Of a stretch of DNA of 64,000 nt, positions 34,753 to 44,388 are shown one piece after another; the stretch's first letter is position 1; the number at the start of each line of letters is the position of its first letter. The DNA comes from Paracoccaceae bacterium. Lineage in GTDB: Bacteria > Pseudomonadota > Alphaproteobacteria > Rhodobacterales > Rhodobacteraceae. A model generated the notes under the pieces. It had not been told where the DNA came from. It saw only the letters and a list, made by a program, of their open reading frames with translations, and searched no databases. The position numbers and the translations under genes were made by a program. Where the stretch lies: assembly GCA_012103375.1 (NCBI GenBank), contig WLWX01000001.1, forward strand, positions 2,098,501-2,162,500, read 5' to 3'.

Positions 34753-35154
34753 TCAGCGGGCGATGTGCCAAACACCACCGACGCCGTCGCCGGTCGTGTC
34801 GCCGGGTGCCTGGTCAGCGGCCCAGAAATAAAGCGGCGCGCCATCCTTGGCCCATTGCATCGTGCCGTCGTCGCGCTTGATGGCCGCGAAACCATCACCC
34901 GGGGCGGTCGCCCCCTCGGCAGCCAGATAGGGCGGCCAGTTTACGGCGCAATCGCCGTTGCAGACTGATTTTCCGTCGCTGTCATTGTCGAAAGTGTAAA
35001 GCGTCATACCGTTTTCGCCGGTCAACGGGCCGTGGGCTGCGGCCAAAGTGACGACAGCGTCGTCTTCGTATGTCCCGTAATAGCCGGATTCCGCATAAGC
35101 CTGTTCGCAACCGGCAACAAATGTGGCAAGCGTGATCGCCGCGATGAGTTTCAT
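34753..35154 (-). CDS. Secreted-repeat lipoprotein (COG4315-like)
   Basis: A 133-residue protein with a lipobox-type signal peptide (MKLIAAITLATFVAGC, lipidated Cys16). Two short repeats of the predicted-lipoprotein family follow: MTLYTFDNDSDGKSVCNGDCAVNWPPYLA and MQWAKDGAPLYFWAADQAPGDTTGDGVGGVWH. The Cys pair in CNGDC may bind metal or haem. Its adjacency to an ECF sigma/anti-sigma pair suggests it belongs to an envelope-stress response. Function otherwise unknown. Confidence 0.75.
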   Translation of the reverse strand: MKLIAAITLATFVAGCEQAYAESGYYGTYEDDAVVTLAAAHGPLTGENGMTLYTFDNDSDGKSVCNGDCAVNWPPYLAAEGATAPGDGFAAIKRDDGTMQWAKDGAPLYFWAADQAPGDTTGDGVGGVWHIAR

Positions 35155-35423
35155 TTCCGAATTCCTTTTCTGATGTCCCGAGCAGCATCAATCGCCGCTC
35201 TTGCCAGGATTACGCGTCAGGGCTGAAATCTATTCTCAGATCGCGGAGGAAAATCGCGATAGGGTCAAAAATTTTCTCTTAACTAGTTGTAAATAAATAA
35301 TTAAATTAATTGAGCGTCACGGCCACGGAACCCGCAGATTTGCCGGTCACGCAAAATCAACCGGGCCATTCATCTTCGACGACTGTTCATTCCGAACCTT
35401 ACTGTTCCTCGGGTTTCCCGGCC

Positions 35424-36878
35424 CTAACCGCCATTTTCTTGCAGAATCTCTTCGGCGATGCGTGGGACGTCGGCCAGGAATTCGTCAATATCCTCGCGAC
35501 GGGTCCGGTGGTTGTTGAAGGCGCAACGCAGGCCATGTTTGCCCTGAATTGTTGTGTCCGATGGCACAGCCGAACCGCGTTCCTGAATTCGCAGCATGAT
35601 TTCGGTGTTCAGGGATTTTGCAGCCACCTCATCCGCAGCAATATGGCGGAAACAAACGATGTTGAGGTCCACCGGCGCGACCAGTTCCAGTTGCGGATGC
35701 GCCTCAACCTGCGCGGCCATATAGCGCGCGTGGCCAATATCCTGCGAAATAAGCCGTCCGAATTTTGCCGCGCCGTGTTCCTTGAATGCCATCCAGATCT
35801 TCAGCGCGCGGAAGCCCCGGCTAAGCTCCAGGCCATAATCGGCCAGGAACTTGCCCGCGATCATCCCGCGTTCCTGAAGTTGCAAATAGGGGCCGTGCAT
35901 TTCGAACGTCGAAAAATGCGCCTCTGGGTCCTTGATCAGGACGGCGCCGGCCTCGAACGGTGTGTGGAGCCATTTGTGGGGATCAACCGCGACCGAGCCC
36001 GCGCGTTCGATCCCGGCGACCAGATGGGCGTGCTGTGAGGTAAGGCGCAAGAAGCCGCCGATGCACCCGTCGACGTGGAACCAGATACCTTCCCGATCGC
36101 AAAGATCGGCGATGGCGTTCAGGTCATCAATCGCCCCAGTGTTCGTGGTGCCGGCAGTCCCGATTACGCAGACCGGCTGCTTCCCGTTCGCCCGGTCCTG
36201 CGCGATTGCCGCCGCTAACGCGTCAATCCGCATACGCTGACGATCATCGCTTTCAACCTCGACCAGCGCATTCGCGCCCAGGCCCAGAGTTTCCAGCGCT
36301 TTCTGGTGACAGCTATGCACCTGATCCGAGGCATAAAACCGCATCGGCTTTTTCAGCCCCGCAATGCCTTCCTTGCGAACGTCAAAGCCCGCAGCCAGAT
36401 TGCGGGTGACCGTATGTGCCACAAGATTGGCCATCGACCCGCCGCTGGTCAGGGTGCCGCTGGCACCTTTCGGGAATCCGACGATCTCCTTCAGCCATTC
36501 GATGACCTGTTGTTCGACCTGCGCGGCCCCTGTGTTGCCGCCACCCAGGTTGCTGCCTTCCACCGCCGCAAGGAAATCCGCCAAGGCCCCGGTGAAGTTG
36601 CTGGCCCCCATATACCACCCCCAGAACCTGGGATGGACATTGCCCATGGGATAGGCGCCAACGGATTGGCGGTATTCATCATAGACCTGATCCAGCGGCA
36701 TGGGATCTTCGGGCAGACCGGATTGAAACCTGGCGCGAATATCGTCGGGCATGGGGCGCCATGCGGGGCGTTCACGAACTTGCCGCAAATGGTCGACCGC
36801 ATCGTCGGCAATCCGGTGCGTGAGCTTTCTGACACCTTCCCAATCGTCAGGATCGAGGGATTCCGAATTGTCGTTCAT
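35424..36878 (-). CDS. PLP-dependent decarboxylase (aromatic-L-amino-acid/tyrosine decarboxylase family)
   Basis: A 484-residue group II decarboxylase-like enzyme. It has NVHPRFWGWYMGASN, NLGGGNTGAAQVEQQVIEWLKEIVGFP, GTLTSGGSMANLVA, GTAGTTNTGAIDDL, FHVDGCIGGF and the PLP Lys in SVAVDPHKWLHTPFEAGAVL. ATG 36878 lies behind AGGGG. Substrate is unclear: tyrosine, tryptophan, DOPA or a related amino acid. No transport or downstream gene is linked, so the physiological role is open. Confidence 0.85.
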   Translation of the reverse strand: MNDNSESLDPDDWEGVRKLTHRIADDAVDHLRQVRERPAWRPMPDDIRARFQSGLPEDPMPLDQVYDEYRQSVGAYPMGNVHPRFWGWYMGASNFTGALADFLAAVEGSNLGGGNTGAAQVEQQVIEWLKEIVGFPKGASGTLTSGGSMANLVAHTVTRNLAAGFDVRKEGIAGLKKPMRFYASDQVHSCHQKALETLGLGANALVEVESDDRQRMRIDALAAAIAQDRANGKQPVCVIGTAGTTNTGAIDDLNAIADLCDREGIWFHVDGCIGGFLRLTSQHAHLVAGIERAGSVAVDPHKWLHTPFEAGAVLIKDPEAHFSTFEMHGPYLQLQERGMIAGKFLADYGLELSRGFRALKIWMAFKEHGAAKFGRLISQDIGHARYMAAQVEAHPQLELVAPVDLNIVCFRHIAADEVAAKSLNTEIMLRIQERGSAVPSDTTIQGKHGLRCAFNNHRTRREDIDEFLADVPRIAEEILQENGG

Positions 36879-37155
36879 TTCGAGCACCCCTGAAAATTCT
36901 TGGCATTTCGTGCCAGAGAATCAGTTCAACTGCAAACCTGATTTGTGAGTGCTTGTGATCCCGCGTATTTGAAAGCCGAATTGGCGCCGCGTCATGAATT
37001 GGGTGAGGCGGCGTATGTGTGGTTGAGGGTTCTGTTCCGCAAGTGTCGTGCAGCCTAGTTCTTCGATGTGAGGATGAGTGCCAATACCATCGATGGGCAA
37101 GCGAGGAATTGGCGATCAGGACATTTACGGTAGATTATGAAAAAATCATTCTTTG
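36879..37155. other. Intergenic region before IS1182 copy A
   Basis: 277 bases with no gene I can support. It carries the decarboxylase upstream region and the insertion flank TTTGGGCT of IS1182 copy A. Confidence 0.5.
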
Positions 37156-37159
37156 GGCT

Positions 37160-38694
37160 GATTCTGTGGAAAAACAACGTGTTGCTGGCGCAGAAAGTAG
37201 CGATTTGAACATAGCGCGAGCGCCTTTCTGATCAGGCTTTGCGCGTTTGCTGCGGTGCAGGAAAGATCTTTGCCAGTTTGCGAAGGTTTTGGGCAGTGGC
37301 GGCGAGCAGGAATTCGTCATTTGCGCCGCATGGTCCACGTAATCGGAGCCGTCCCAGGCCGAGAATGCGCTTGAGGTGGGCAAAGAGCATTTCGACCTTC
37401 TTCCGGAGCTTCACCGAGATCTTGTATTGCGGCGTTTTGGCGATTGCGCGGGCGATGTCGCGAGCGTCCTCATGTTCCTCACGGGTGATCTTACGGGCGT
37501 CGGCATTCGGGCAGCACTTCGGCTTGGAAGGACAGGATTGGCAGGTGTGCTTCAGCGCTTGGTACTTGGCCACGCCCTTGCCGGTTGGGCCGCGATTGGG
37601 GTCGGAGTAGTTTCGGCGGAACTGCTTCAGAGCCTCGCCTTCCGGGCAGATGTATTGATTGTTCTCGGCATCCCATTCGAAGTCAGCTCGGGACCAGGTG
37701 CCATCGGTGCGCCCGGCTTTGTCGAAGACCGGGATGTGCGGTGCGATCTTTTCACCCACCAGCCATCCGAGCATGGGTCCCGATCCGTAGGCGGTGTCGG
37801 CGATCAGCCGTTCGGGATGAAGATCGAAGCGCTCTTTGGCCCGCTTCAGCATCGTCTTGGTTGACCCCACCTCGGCTTGACGGATCGACCGTGTCGCTTC
37901 CACGTCGACGATGACACCATGATCGGTATCGATGAGATAGTTGTCGGAGTAGGCAAAAAATGCGGGACCCTTACGCGCCGCCGTCCACTGGCTGGCTGGG
38001 TCGGAATAGGACGTGAACTTTGGCTCGACCGGTGTCGCTGCTCCGAATGCGGCCTCATCCAGAGTGTCGAGATACTCGCGGACCGCGCGGGGTGCAGCGT
38101 CTGCATCGATCCGCGCAATGTCCCATTCTTCCTTTGGCGCAGAGTACTGCTTGTTGGCATCCGCCTCGATCAAGCTGGCATCGACGGCCAGGCGCTGACC
38201 GCTGACGAGACCTTCGGCGATGCATCGCGCGACCGTGGTCTCGAAGAGATGGCGCAGCAGCTCACTCTCGCGGAACCGACCATGCCGGTTCTTTGAAAAG
38301 GTCGAGTGATCCGGCACCCGATCGGCCAGGTCGAGCCGACAAAACCACCTGTACGCGAGGTTCAAGTGTACCTCTTCACAGAGCCGCCGCTCGGACCGGA
38401 TGCCGAAGCAGTAACCGACGATCAGCATCCGGATCAGCAGTTCAGGATCGATCGAAGGACGACCGGTGTGGCTGTAGAAATCGGCAAGATGGGCGCGGAT
38501 GCTGCTCAGATCGACGAAACGATCAATCGATCGCAGCAGGTGATCTTGCGGGACATGGTCTTCCAGCGAGAACTCATAGAACAGCGCCGCCTGTGCTTCC
38601 TGCCTCGGTCCCATCATGGCTGATCCTCCCGCTTGTTGAGAGGATTGAATCAGCGCCATAGCCCTCGATCAAGCAGGAGTTTTTCAACAAAATT
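37160..38694 (-). mobile_element. IS1182-family element, copy A (1535 bp)
   Basis: Begins GATTCTGTGGAAAAAC and ends GTTTTTCAACAAAATT, forming an imperfect inverted repeat. It is flanked by GGCT at 37156-37159 and 38695-38698. Encodes one transposase. Copy B at 39537-41071 has the same length and differs at one visible base near the left end. The ends closely resemble those of the 218-bp MITE. Confidence 0.9.
37232..38659 (-). CDS. IS1182-type transposase, copy A
   Basis: A 475-residue DDE transposase. The DUF772-type N-terminal domain is SLEDHVPQDHLLRSIDRFVDLSSIRAHLADFYSHTGRPSIDPELLIRMLIVGYCFGIRSERRL, with DHSTFSKNRHGRF following. The catalytic part has RLAVDASLIEADANK, LIADTAYGSG and the C-terminal KKVEMLFAHLKRILGL. 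A C-rich zinc-finger-like segment (CQSCPSKPKCCP) is present. Frame is intact, so it may still be active and could drive the MITE. Confidence 0.9.
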   Translation of the reverse strand: MALIQSSQQAGGSAMMGPRQEAQAALFYEFSLEDHVPQDHLLRSIDRFVDLSSIRAHLADFYSHTGRPSIDPELLIRMLIVGYCFGIRSERRLCEEVHLNLAYRWFCRLDLADRVPDHSTFSKNRHGRFRESELLRHLFETTVARCIAEGLVSGQRLAVDASLIEADANKQYSAPKEEWDIARIDADAAPRAVREYLDTLDEAAFGAATPVEPKFTSYSDPASQWTAARKGPAFFAYSDNYLIDTDHGVIVDVEATRSIRQAEVGSTKTMLKRAKERFDLHPERLIADTAYGSGPMLGWLVGEKIAPHIPVFDKAGRTDGTWSRADFEWDAENNQYICPEGEALKQFRRNYSDPNRGPTGKGVAKYQALKHTCQSCPSKPKCCPNADARKITREEHEDARDIARAIAKTPQYKISVKLRKKVEMLFAHLKRILGLGRLRLRGPCGANDEFLLAATAQNLRKLAKIFPAPQQTRKA

Positions 38695-38722
38695 GGCTGA
38701 TACTTCATTTATTTAAGTCGTC

Positions 38723-38880
38723 AAAGATTTAAAGCGGGAGACCCGCAAGAAGCATTCGCCGGAAGAGAAGATCAGTGTCGTACTGGACGGCCTGCGTGGC
38801 GAGGGCAACATTGCCGAACTGCGTCGCCGAATAGGCATCTCTCAGGGCATTGTCATAGGAATCCCCGACGCTGCCTACGG
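38723..38880 (+). pseudogene. Scrambled IS3-family transposase fragments
   Basis: On the plus strand about 38738-38845 reads as an OrfA fragment (ETRKKHSPEEKISVVLDGLRG, IAELRRRIGISQ). From about 38845 to 38880, read on the minus strand, a piece of OrfB appears (SVGSVGDSYDNAL). The two pieces face opposite ways, so this is a rearranged remnant, not a working element. Confidence 0.6.
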
Positions 38881-39536
38881 ACCGGGCAATCGGCAGCGGG
38901 CAGCGACATTGCTGTGCACACATACCCCGTAGTTGCCGAGGTTGGCATCTCTCAGCTTCCAAATGGGGAGGTTTTTGAACGGCTTGAAGCCGCGCGTTGG
39001 GCAGATGGTGTGCCTTTGGATCTGTCCAGTCACCCGTTTCCACGACAGACCGAGGAAATAGTTATGGTTTCGGGTGCAAGTGGACATGTGACGCTTGGAA
39101 ACCATGCTGAAAATTACAAGGCATCGGTGTTGTGGGACCCGCAAGGATTTGCAAACTGCAATCTCTGGCTCTCAAATCATGGGCGAACCGCATACCCGTG
39201 GAATGGGCGGTTTCGTGGATTGGGAATTGAACCGGTTTCGGCACCATTTGATTTGGGTGATGAGGTTGCCAATACAGCTTCAAACCCGTTTTGGTTTCAG
39301 CTTTACGTCATTCGCGACCGGGATTTCATCGAACGCCTGATAAAACGTGCTGAAGCAGCTGGCATCGAAACCCTGGTCGTGACGCTGGATCTGCAAATGG
39401 TGGGCCAATGCAACAAGGATATCCACAACGGATTGTCGTCGCCGCCCAAGCCAACGATCACCAATCTGCTGGACATCATGCGGCGCCCGGCTTGGTGTTA
39501 TGAGATGCTGTGATTTCGGAATGTCCGTTTTGGGAA

Positions 39537-41071
39537 GATTCTGTGGAAAAACAACGTGTTGCGGGCGCAGAAAGTAGCGATTTGAACATAGCGCGAGCGC
39601 CTTTCTGATCAGGCTTTGCGCGTTTGCTGCGGTGCAGGAAAGATCTTTGCCAGTTTGCGAAGGTTTTGGGCAGTGGCGGCGAGCAGGAATTCGTCATTTG
39701 CGCCGCATGGTCCACGTAATCGGAGCCGTCCCAGGCCGAGAATGCGCTTGAGGTGGGCAAAGAGCATTTCGACCTTCTTCCGGAGCTTCACCGAGATCTT
39801 GTATTGCGGCGTTTTGGCGATTGCGCGGGCGATGTCGCGAGCGTCCTCATGTTCCTCACGGGTGATCTTACGGGCGTCGGCATTCGGGCAGCACTTCGGC
39901 TTGGAAGGACAGGATTGGCAGGTGTGCTTCAGCGCTTGGTACTTGGCCACGCCCTTGCCGGTTGGGCCGCGATTGGGGTCGGAGTAGTTTCGGCGGAACT
40001 GCTTCAGAGCCTCGCCTTCCGGGCAGATGTATTGATTGTTCTCGGCATCCCATTCGAAGTCAGCTCGGGACCAGGTGCCATCGGTGCGCCCGGCTTTGTC
40101 GAAGACCGGGATGTGCGGTGCGATCTTTTCACCCACCAGCCATCCGAGCATGGGTCCCGATCCGTAGGCGGTGTCGGCGATCAGCCGTTCGGGATGAAGA
40201 TCGAAGCGCTCTTTGGCCCGCTTCAGCATCGTCTTGGTTGACCCCACCTCGGCTTGACGGATCGACCGTGTCGCTTCCACGTCGACGATGACACCATGAT
40301 CGGTATCGATGAGATAGTTGTCGGAGTAGGCAAAAAATGCGGGACCCTTACGCGCCGCCGTCCACTGGCTGGCTGGGTCGGAATAGGACGTGAACTTTGG
40401 CTCGACCGGTGTCGCTGCTCCGAATGCGGCCTCATCCAGAGTGTCGAGATACTCGCGGACCGCGCGGGGTGCAGCGTCTGCATCGATCCGCGCAATGTCC
40501 CATTCTTCCTTTGGCGCAGAGTACTGCTTGTTGGCATCCGCCTCGATCAAGCTGGCATCGACGGCCAGGCGCTGACCGCTGACGAGACCTTCGGCGATGC
40601 ATCGCGCGACCGTGGTCTCGAAGAGATGGCGCAGCAGCTCACTCTCGCGGAACCGACCATGCCGGTTCTTTGAAAAGGTCGAGTGATCCGGCACCCGATC
40701 GGCCAGGTCGAGCCGACAAAACCACCTGTACGCGAGGTTCAAGTGTACCTCTTCACAGAGCCGCCGCTCGGACCGGATGCCGAAGCAGTAACCGACGATC
40801 AGCATCCGGATCAGCAGTTCAGGATCGATCGAAGGACGACCGGTGTGGCTGTAGAAATCGGCAAGATGGGCGCGGATGCTGCTCAGATCGACGAAACGAT
40901 CAATCGATCGCAGCAGGTGATCTTGCGGGACATGGTCTTCCAGCGAGAACTCATAGAACAGCGCCGCCTGTGCTTCCTGCCTCGGTCCCATCATGGCTGA
41001 TCCTCCCGCTTGTTGAGAGGATTGAATCAGCGCCATAGCCCTCGATCAAGCAGGAGTTTTTCAACAAAATT
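39537..41071 (-). mobile_element. IS1182-family element, copy B (1535 bp)
   Basis: Same ends as copy A, flanked by GGAA at 39533-39536 and 41072-41075. Inserted into the LldD-like remnant. Excising it with one GGAA restores the reading frame exactly, so the insertion is recent relative to the gene's decay. Confidence 0.9.
39609..41036 (-). CDS. IS1182-type transposase, copy B
   Basis: The 475-residue product is identical to that of copy A (residue by residue by eye), with the same DUF772 start, ADASLIEADANK-type catalytic Asp region (RLAVDASLIEADANK) and C-terminal KKVEMLFAHLKRILGL. Two identical full-length copies within 1 kb imply very recent transposition or duplication. Confidence 0.9.
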   Translation of the reverse strand: MALIQSSQQAGGSAMMGPRQEAQAALFYEFSLEDHVPQDHLLRSIDRFVDLSSIRAHLADFYSHTGRPSIDPELLIRMLIVGYCFGIRSERRLCEEVHLNLAYRWFCRLDLADRVPDHSTFSKNRHGRFRESELLRHLFETTVARCIAEGLVSGQRLAVDASLIEADANKQYSAPKEEWDIARIDADAAPRAVREYLDTLDEAAFGAATPVEPKFTSYSDPASQWTAARKGPAFFAYSDNYLIDTDHGVIVDVEATRSIRQAEVGSTKTMLKRAKERFDLHPERLIADTAYGSGPMLGWLVGEKIAPHIPVFDKAGRTDGTWSRADFEWDAENNQYICPEGEALKQFRRNYSDPNRGPTGKGVAKYQALKHTCQSCPSKPKCCPNADARKITREEHEDARDIARAIAKTPQYKISVKLRKKVEMLFAHLKRILGLGRLRLRGPCGANDEFLLAATAQNLRKLAKIFPAPQQTRKA

Positions 41072-41805
41072 GGAACTTGCAAGGTCATGTGAAGGATCTA
41101 GGTGACGGCAAAAGCCTGGCGGAATGGACCGACCAACAATTTGACCCTTCGCTGGATTGGCAAGACGTGAATAAGCTGAGAGATCGCTGGAAAGGCAAGC
41201 TGATCCTGAAAGGCATCGTTACGCCTGAAGATGCGCAAACTGCCGCCGAAATTGGGGCCGACGCGATTGTCGTTTCCAATCATGGCGGCCGCCAGTTGGA
41301 TGGCGCGCCGGGAACAATTCAAGTTTTGCCAGAAATCGCGTGCAAAGTGGGTGGCAAATATGAGGTGTTCGCGGACGGTGGGTTTACGTCCGGACAGGAT
41401 GTCTTTCGCGCGCTAGCCAGCGGGGCGCAGGGCGTCTTGATGGGCCGGGCAGTGCTGTTTGGCCTGGGCGCCGGCGGGCAAGCCGGTGTCGAAAAGGTGC
41501 TGGAATTTGTGGTTCACAAGTTTGAAACAACGATGGGTCTTTGCGGTGTGATATCTGTCGCTGAAATCGGACCGCATAATATCTATCAGCCTGCCTAAAG
41601 CCGTTGAATTAAGTCGAGTGTTTCGGAAATGGCGTCTGGCGTGTTAAAACACAGATCACGTCTAAGCAATTGAACTACTCAATGCGACTCACCAGTTTCT
41701 TTTTCTGAGGTGCCCCAATTTTTGTATTTACATATCCCCTTGTTGGCCGCCATGCTCCAAAGTAGGGGGTAAAGCATCCAAAACTCCAGGGGCACCGCCA
41801 AACCG

Positions 41806-42993
41806 CTAGAACCTGAGTTCGAATTTATCATAACCAAAGTCCTGCCAATTTATTCTGAGCGAAATGGCATGTTCGCCTGCGTAATATTTACGCGTCGTGA
41901 TCGGGTGTATGGGATGCCGTCGTGTTGCCTTCAATGTTTCGTCTGGTTGTAAAGTCAACTGTTTCCATTTGAAAACCTTTGGCGCAGCCGTGTCGTTCGC
42001 TTTGCGATGATGGATCACATAATCAATAATGAGCTTTTGTGGCCGCGTGGCTGTAGAAGTGCAGGTAAATTGAAACTCCAATGCCTCTCCCAATATGACA
42101 ATTGGCGTTTGAACGTGGATTTTCAGTGACTCAATTTTTGGCGGCAGAACGCCAAACACGGCCAGAGTTTGACTGTGTCCCTGCTTGATCAAACTCCGGC
42201 AGGCATGGCGGATTAGTTTTTCCCGATTTTTCGAGGCGTTCGTCATCCAGTCGCCGGCAATTTTGGAAACAAGATCAGGGTGGTCTTTTGCAATGTCATT
42301 GAGGTGGTTCGCCACCGAGCGTCTCACATACTCCGAAGGGTCATCCCGCAAGGTTTCAAGGATAGGAATTGTTTTGGTTGGATCTGCGACCAAGGCATGC
42401 AATCGCATCCCCCACGGCAAACGTGGTCGGGAGCCTTCAGTTGCCAATCGACGCACGTGTTCGTTGTTGTCGTCAGCCCATGCACGCATCGTCCTGAGCG
42501 CGCGGTCCGGATCGGCAGCAATAAAGGGGCGGACATCAAACTCTGACGTCCCCCGCATCGTGATCTCTCGAAGGGTTTCCAACGAATTATCAAACGCATC
42601 CAGCCCAGAACGCCCCACCACATCGGTAAGCGGCCAGACGCCCCAACCGCGCATGCCGTCGGCATCACTGCTTTTGTTTGCGCTAGCAAGTTTGTCGGGG
42701 TCAAGCATTCCCACAAGTATTTTGTTACGATCCAAAGTGCTTCTGGGAAGCACGTCCAGCATATGATCTGAGATCAGATTTACGCGTTCCTTAAGCTCAA
42801 GTGGAGCCAAGCGAGGGGTAATCGATGCGACGAAGGTATCCGCATCAAACCCTTCCAAAGACCTGCCAAGATGGAACGCAATTAGGCGCACCACATCGTC
42901 AGACATCAAATTTTTGAATGGTTCCAAGAGGTTTCCCTTCGTCTTATCAAACGTATCACCAAACCCGCAAATTTGCCCTTTAAGAGGCGCCAA
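41806..42993 (-). CDS. DNA alkylation repair (AlkC/AlkD-like HEAT-repeat) protein
   Basis: A 395-residue protein. The start region (EPFKNLMSDDVVRLIAFHLGRSLEGFDADTF) matches AlkC-type enzymes. Alpha-helical HEAT-like repeats follow (RALRTMRAWADDNNEHVRRLATEGSRPRLPWGMRLHALV, ILETLRDDPSEYVRRSVANHLNDIAKDHPDLVSKI). The C-terminal 110 residues form a beta-rich domain I do not recognise. AlkC/AlkD glycosylases remove 3- or 7-alkylated bases. It overlaps the start of the interrupted ABM-like gene's 3' end by 14 bases on the same strand, so they formed one operon. Confidence 0.8.
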   Translation of the reverse strand: MAPLKGQICGFGDTFDKTKGNLLEPFKNLMSDDVVRLIAFHLGRSLEGFDADTFVASITPRLAPLELKERVNLISDHMLDVLPRSTLDRNKILVGMLDPDKLASANKSSDADGMRGWGVWPLTDVVGRSGLDAFDNSLETLREITMRGTSEFDVRPFIAADPDRALRTMRAWADDNNEHVRRLATEGSRPRLPWGMRLHALVADPTKTIPILETLRDDPSEYVRRSVANHLNDIAKDHPDLVSKIAGDWMTNASKNREKLIRHACRSLIKQGHSQTLAVFGVLPPKIESLKIHVQTPIVILGEALEFQFTCTSTATRPQKLIIDYVIHHRKANDTAAPKVFKWKQLTLQPDETLKATRRHPIHPITTRKYYAGEHAISLRINWQDFGYDKFELRF

Positions 42994-43528
42994 ACGAACT
43001 CACAATCGGGCAATGTTCCACACCGGCATCGTCGCTTTCTGCATCAAAACGCATCACCATGAAATACTGACCGGCCGCCTCTGGTTTTTGGGCCAGGGCA
43101 AATACGGCATCGGCTTTTTCTTGGCTTTCCCAATGGATGATGTCCAAATAGGTCCCATCTGTGCGGCGCACCAGATTGCGAGACAAGAATCCATCCTGCG
43201 CATCCAGGAATTCTGTTTGAAATGCATCAGAGGCCGATTGTGTTGAAAAACTCCGTTTTAGGGCCTGAACGATGATTTTTCTTTCCATGCAGCCCGATCC
43301 TAAATTTTTGGCGCGGGGGTCGGCCCAAATCGCCTACATGCGCTCACGCGCAGCCATGCGCTGTCTCGTGGTCAAAGCTTTCCGACTATTTCGCTTCATA
43401 GGTTTTCGCAAGAAATCCGCGACGCTCTGATTTCGGAGTTTTTCAACACAATCGGCCGAAATCAGTTCTTGTTCGGTTTTCCCGTCAGCCAATTTGATCT
43501 GTGCCAACTCGATAACTGGCTGCGTCAT
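42980..43528 (-). pseudogene. ABM-like small protein gene interrupted by MITE copy 2
   Basis: The 5' part (from ATG 43528: MTQPVIELAQIKLADGKTEQELIS) and the 3' part (ASDAFQTEFLDAQDGFLSRNLVRRTDGTYLDIIHW...) join precisely when the MITE and one GGCC are removed, giving a 108-residue ORF. The restored protein resembles small antibiotic-biosynthesis-monooxygenase-type (dimeric alpha/beta-barrel) proteins. The element introduces a stop in both directions. It is divergent from the YafY-type regulator gene that carries MITE copy 3. Confidence 0.8.
43236..43453 (-). mobile_element. 218-bp MITE, copy 2
   Basis: Identical in length and, by eye, sequence to copy 1, opposite orientation. Flanked by GGCC at 43232-43235 and 43454-43457. 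Inserted inside an ABM-like gene. Confidence 0.92.
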
Positions 43529-43573
43529 TCCTATCGTCCTTTGCCGATGAATCGTTGCCTGCCGACCCTATTC

Positions 43574-43602
43574 ACAAATATGACAATAAATGGCATATTT
43601 GT
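43574..43602. promoter_or_regulatory. Palindromic operator in the divergent gap
   Basis: ACAAATATG (43574-43582) is repeated inverted as CATATTTGT (43594-43602), with matching inner CA/TG. It lies between the divergent ABM-like gene (start 43528) and the regulator gene (start 43606), close to the latter's ATG. Likely an autoregulatory binding site of the YafY-type regulator. Confidence 0.6.
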
Positions 43603-43655
43603 TCTATGAAGGCACTGACACGCTTGGATCGACTGGATCGTCTTGAAAGTTGGCT

Positions 43656-43873
43656 GATTGTGTTGAAAAACTCCGAAATCAGAGCGTCGCGGATTTCTTG
43701 CGAAAACCTATGAAGCGAAATAGTCGGAAAGCTTTGACCACGAGACAGCGCATGGCTGCGCGTGAGCGCATGTAGGCGATTTGGGCCGACCCCCGCGCCA
43801 AAAATTTAGGATCGGGCTGCATGGAAAGAAAAATCATCGTTCAGGCCCTAAAACGGAGTTTTTCAACACAATC
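43656..43873 (+). mobile_element. 218-bp MITE, copy 3
   Basis: Flanked by GGCT at 43652-43655 and 43874-43877. Same orientation as copy 1. Lies 202 bases from copy 2 in inverted orientation, so the two could form a large hairpin across the short gap. It splits the start of the regulator gene. Confidence 0.92.
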
Positions 43874-44388
43874 GGCTCAAATCGGATGAGTTGCTCATCC
43901 TTCGTGATGCGGCGGAAGAACTTGGCGTAAGCATCCGTACGATCAACCGCGATATCGAACTCTTGCGGGAAAGAGGAGTCCCTGTCGAGGGGGACAGGGG
44001 CCGTGGTGGCGGCGTGCGGCTTCACAGTCATTGGGGTGTCGGGCGCGTGTCTTTCACCTACAAAGAAGCAATAGACTTACTTGTCGGCATCGCCATGAGC
44101 GAACAAGCCGATCAGTCCATGCAGATGGGGCAGTCGCGGTCAATACGGCGCAAACTAATGGCGTCGTTCTCGCATGCCGATCAAGCCCGGATAAACAAGT
44201 TTCGTGAACGGATCAGAACAGGATCACCTTCGTCCGCCATATCACGGAGCACCTATGAATCCGCGACCCAACAAGTGAGTGGCCCATTGAAAGAAGCATT
44301 TTTGCTTCAGAAGAAAGCAAATATCACCTATTTCGACGCGCATGGCAGAAAAACCAATCGCAACGTTGATGTCCATTACCTCATCCTA

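Larger units (their letters stand above)
38914..41598 (+). pseudogene. Chimeric remnant: mutarotase-like end joined to lactate-dehydrogenase-like (LldD) gene, split by IS1182 copy B
   Basis: Removing IS1182 copy B and one GGAA restores one frame of 381 codons. It has one remaining TGA at 39511-39513, right before the insertion (RRPAWCYEML then stop). The first third (AARWADGVPLDLSSHPFP, LWLSNHGRTAYPWNGRFRGLGIEPV) looks like the end of an aldose-epimerase-like protein. From about 39280 it becomes LldD-like (FWFQLYVIRDRDFIERLI, VTLDLQMVGQCNKDI, after the element VSNHGGRQLDGAPG, FADGGFTSGQDV, GRAVLFGLGAGGQ). The LldD N-terminus (FMN-binding start) is missing, so the chimera arose by deletion and could not be a complete enzyme. 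Confidence 0.75.

Noticed and set aside
37019-37231. Plus-strand frame crossing the left end of IS1182 copy A
   Set aside because: It runs into the element and has no domain; artefact of the insertion junction.
41599-41805. A gene in the gap after the LldD remnant
   Set aside because: AT-richer non-coding text without a start, ribosome site or recognisable protein.
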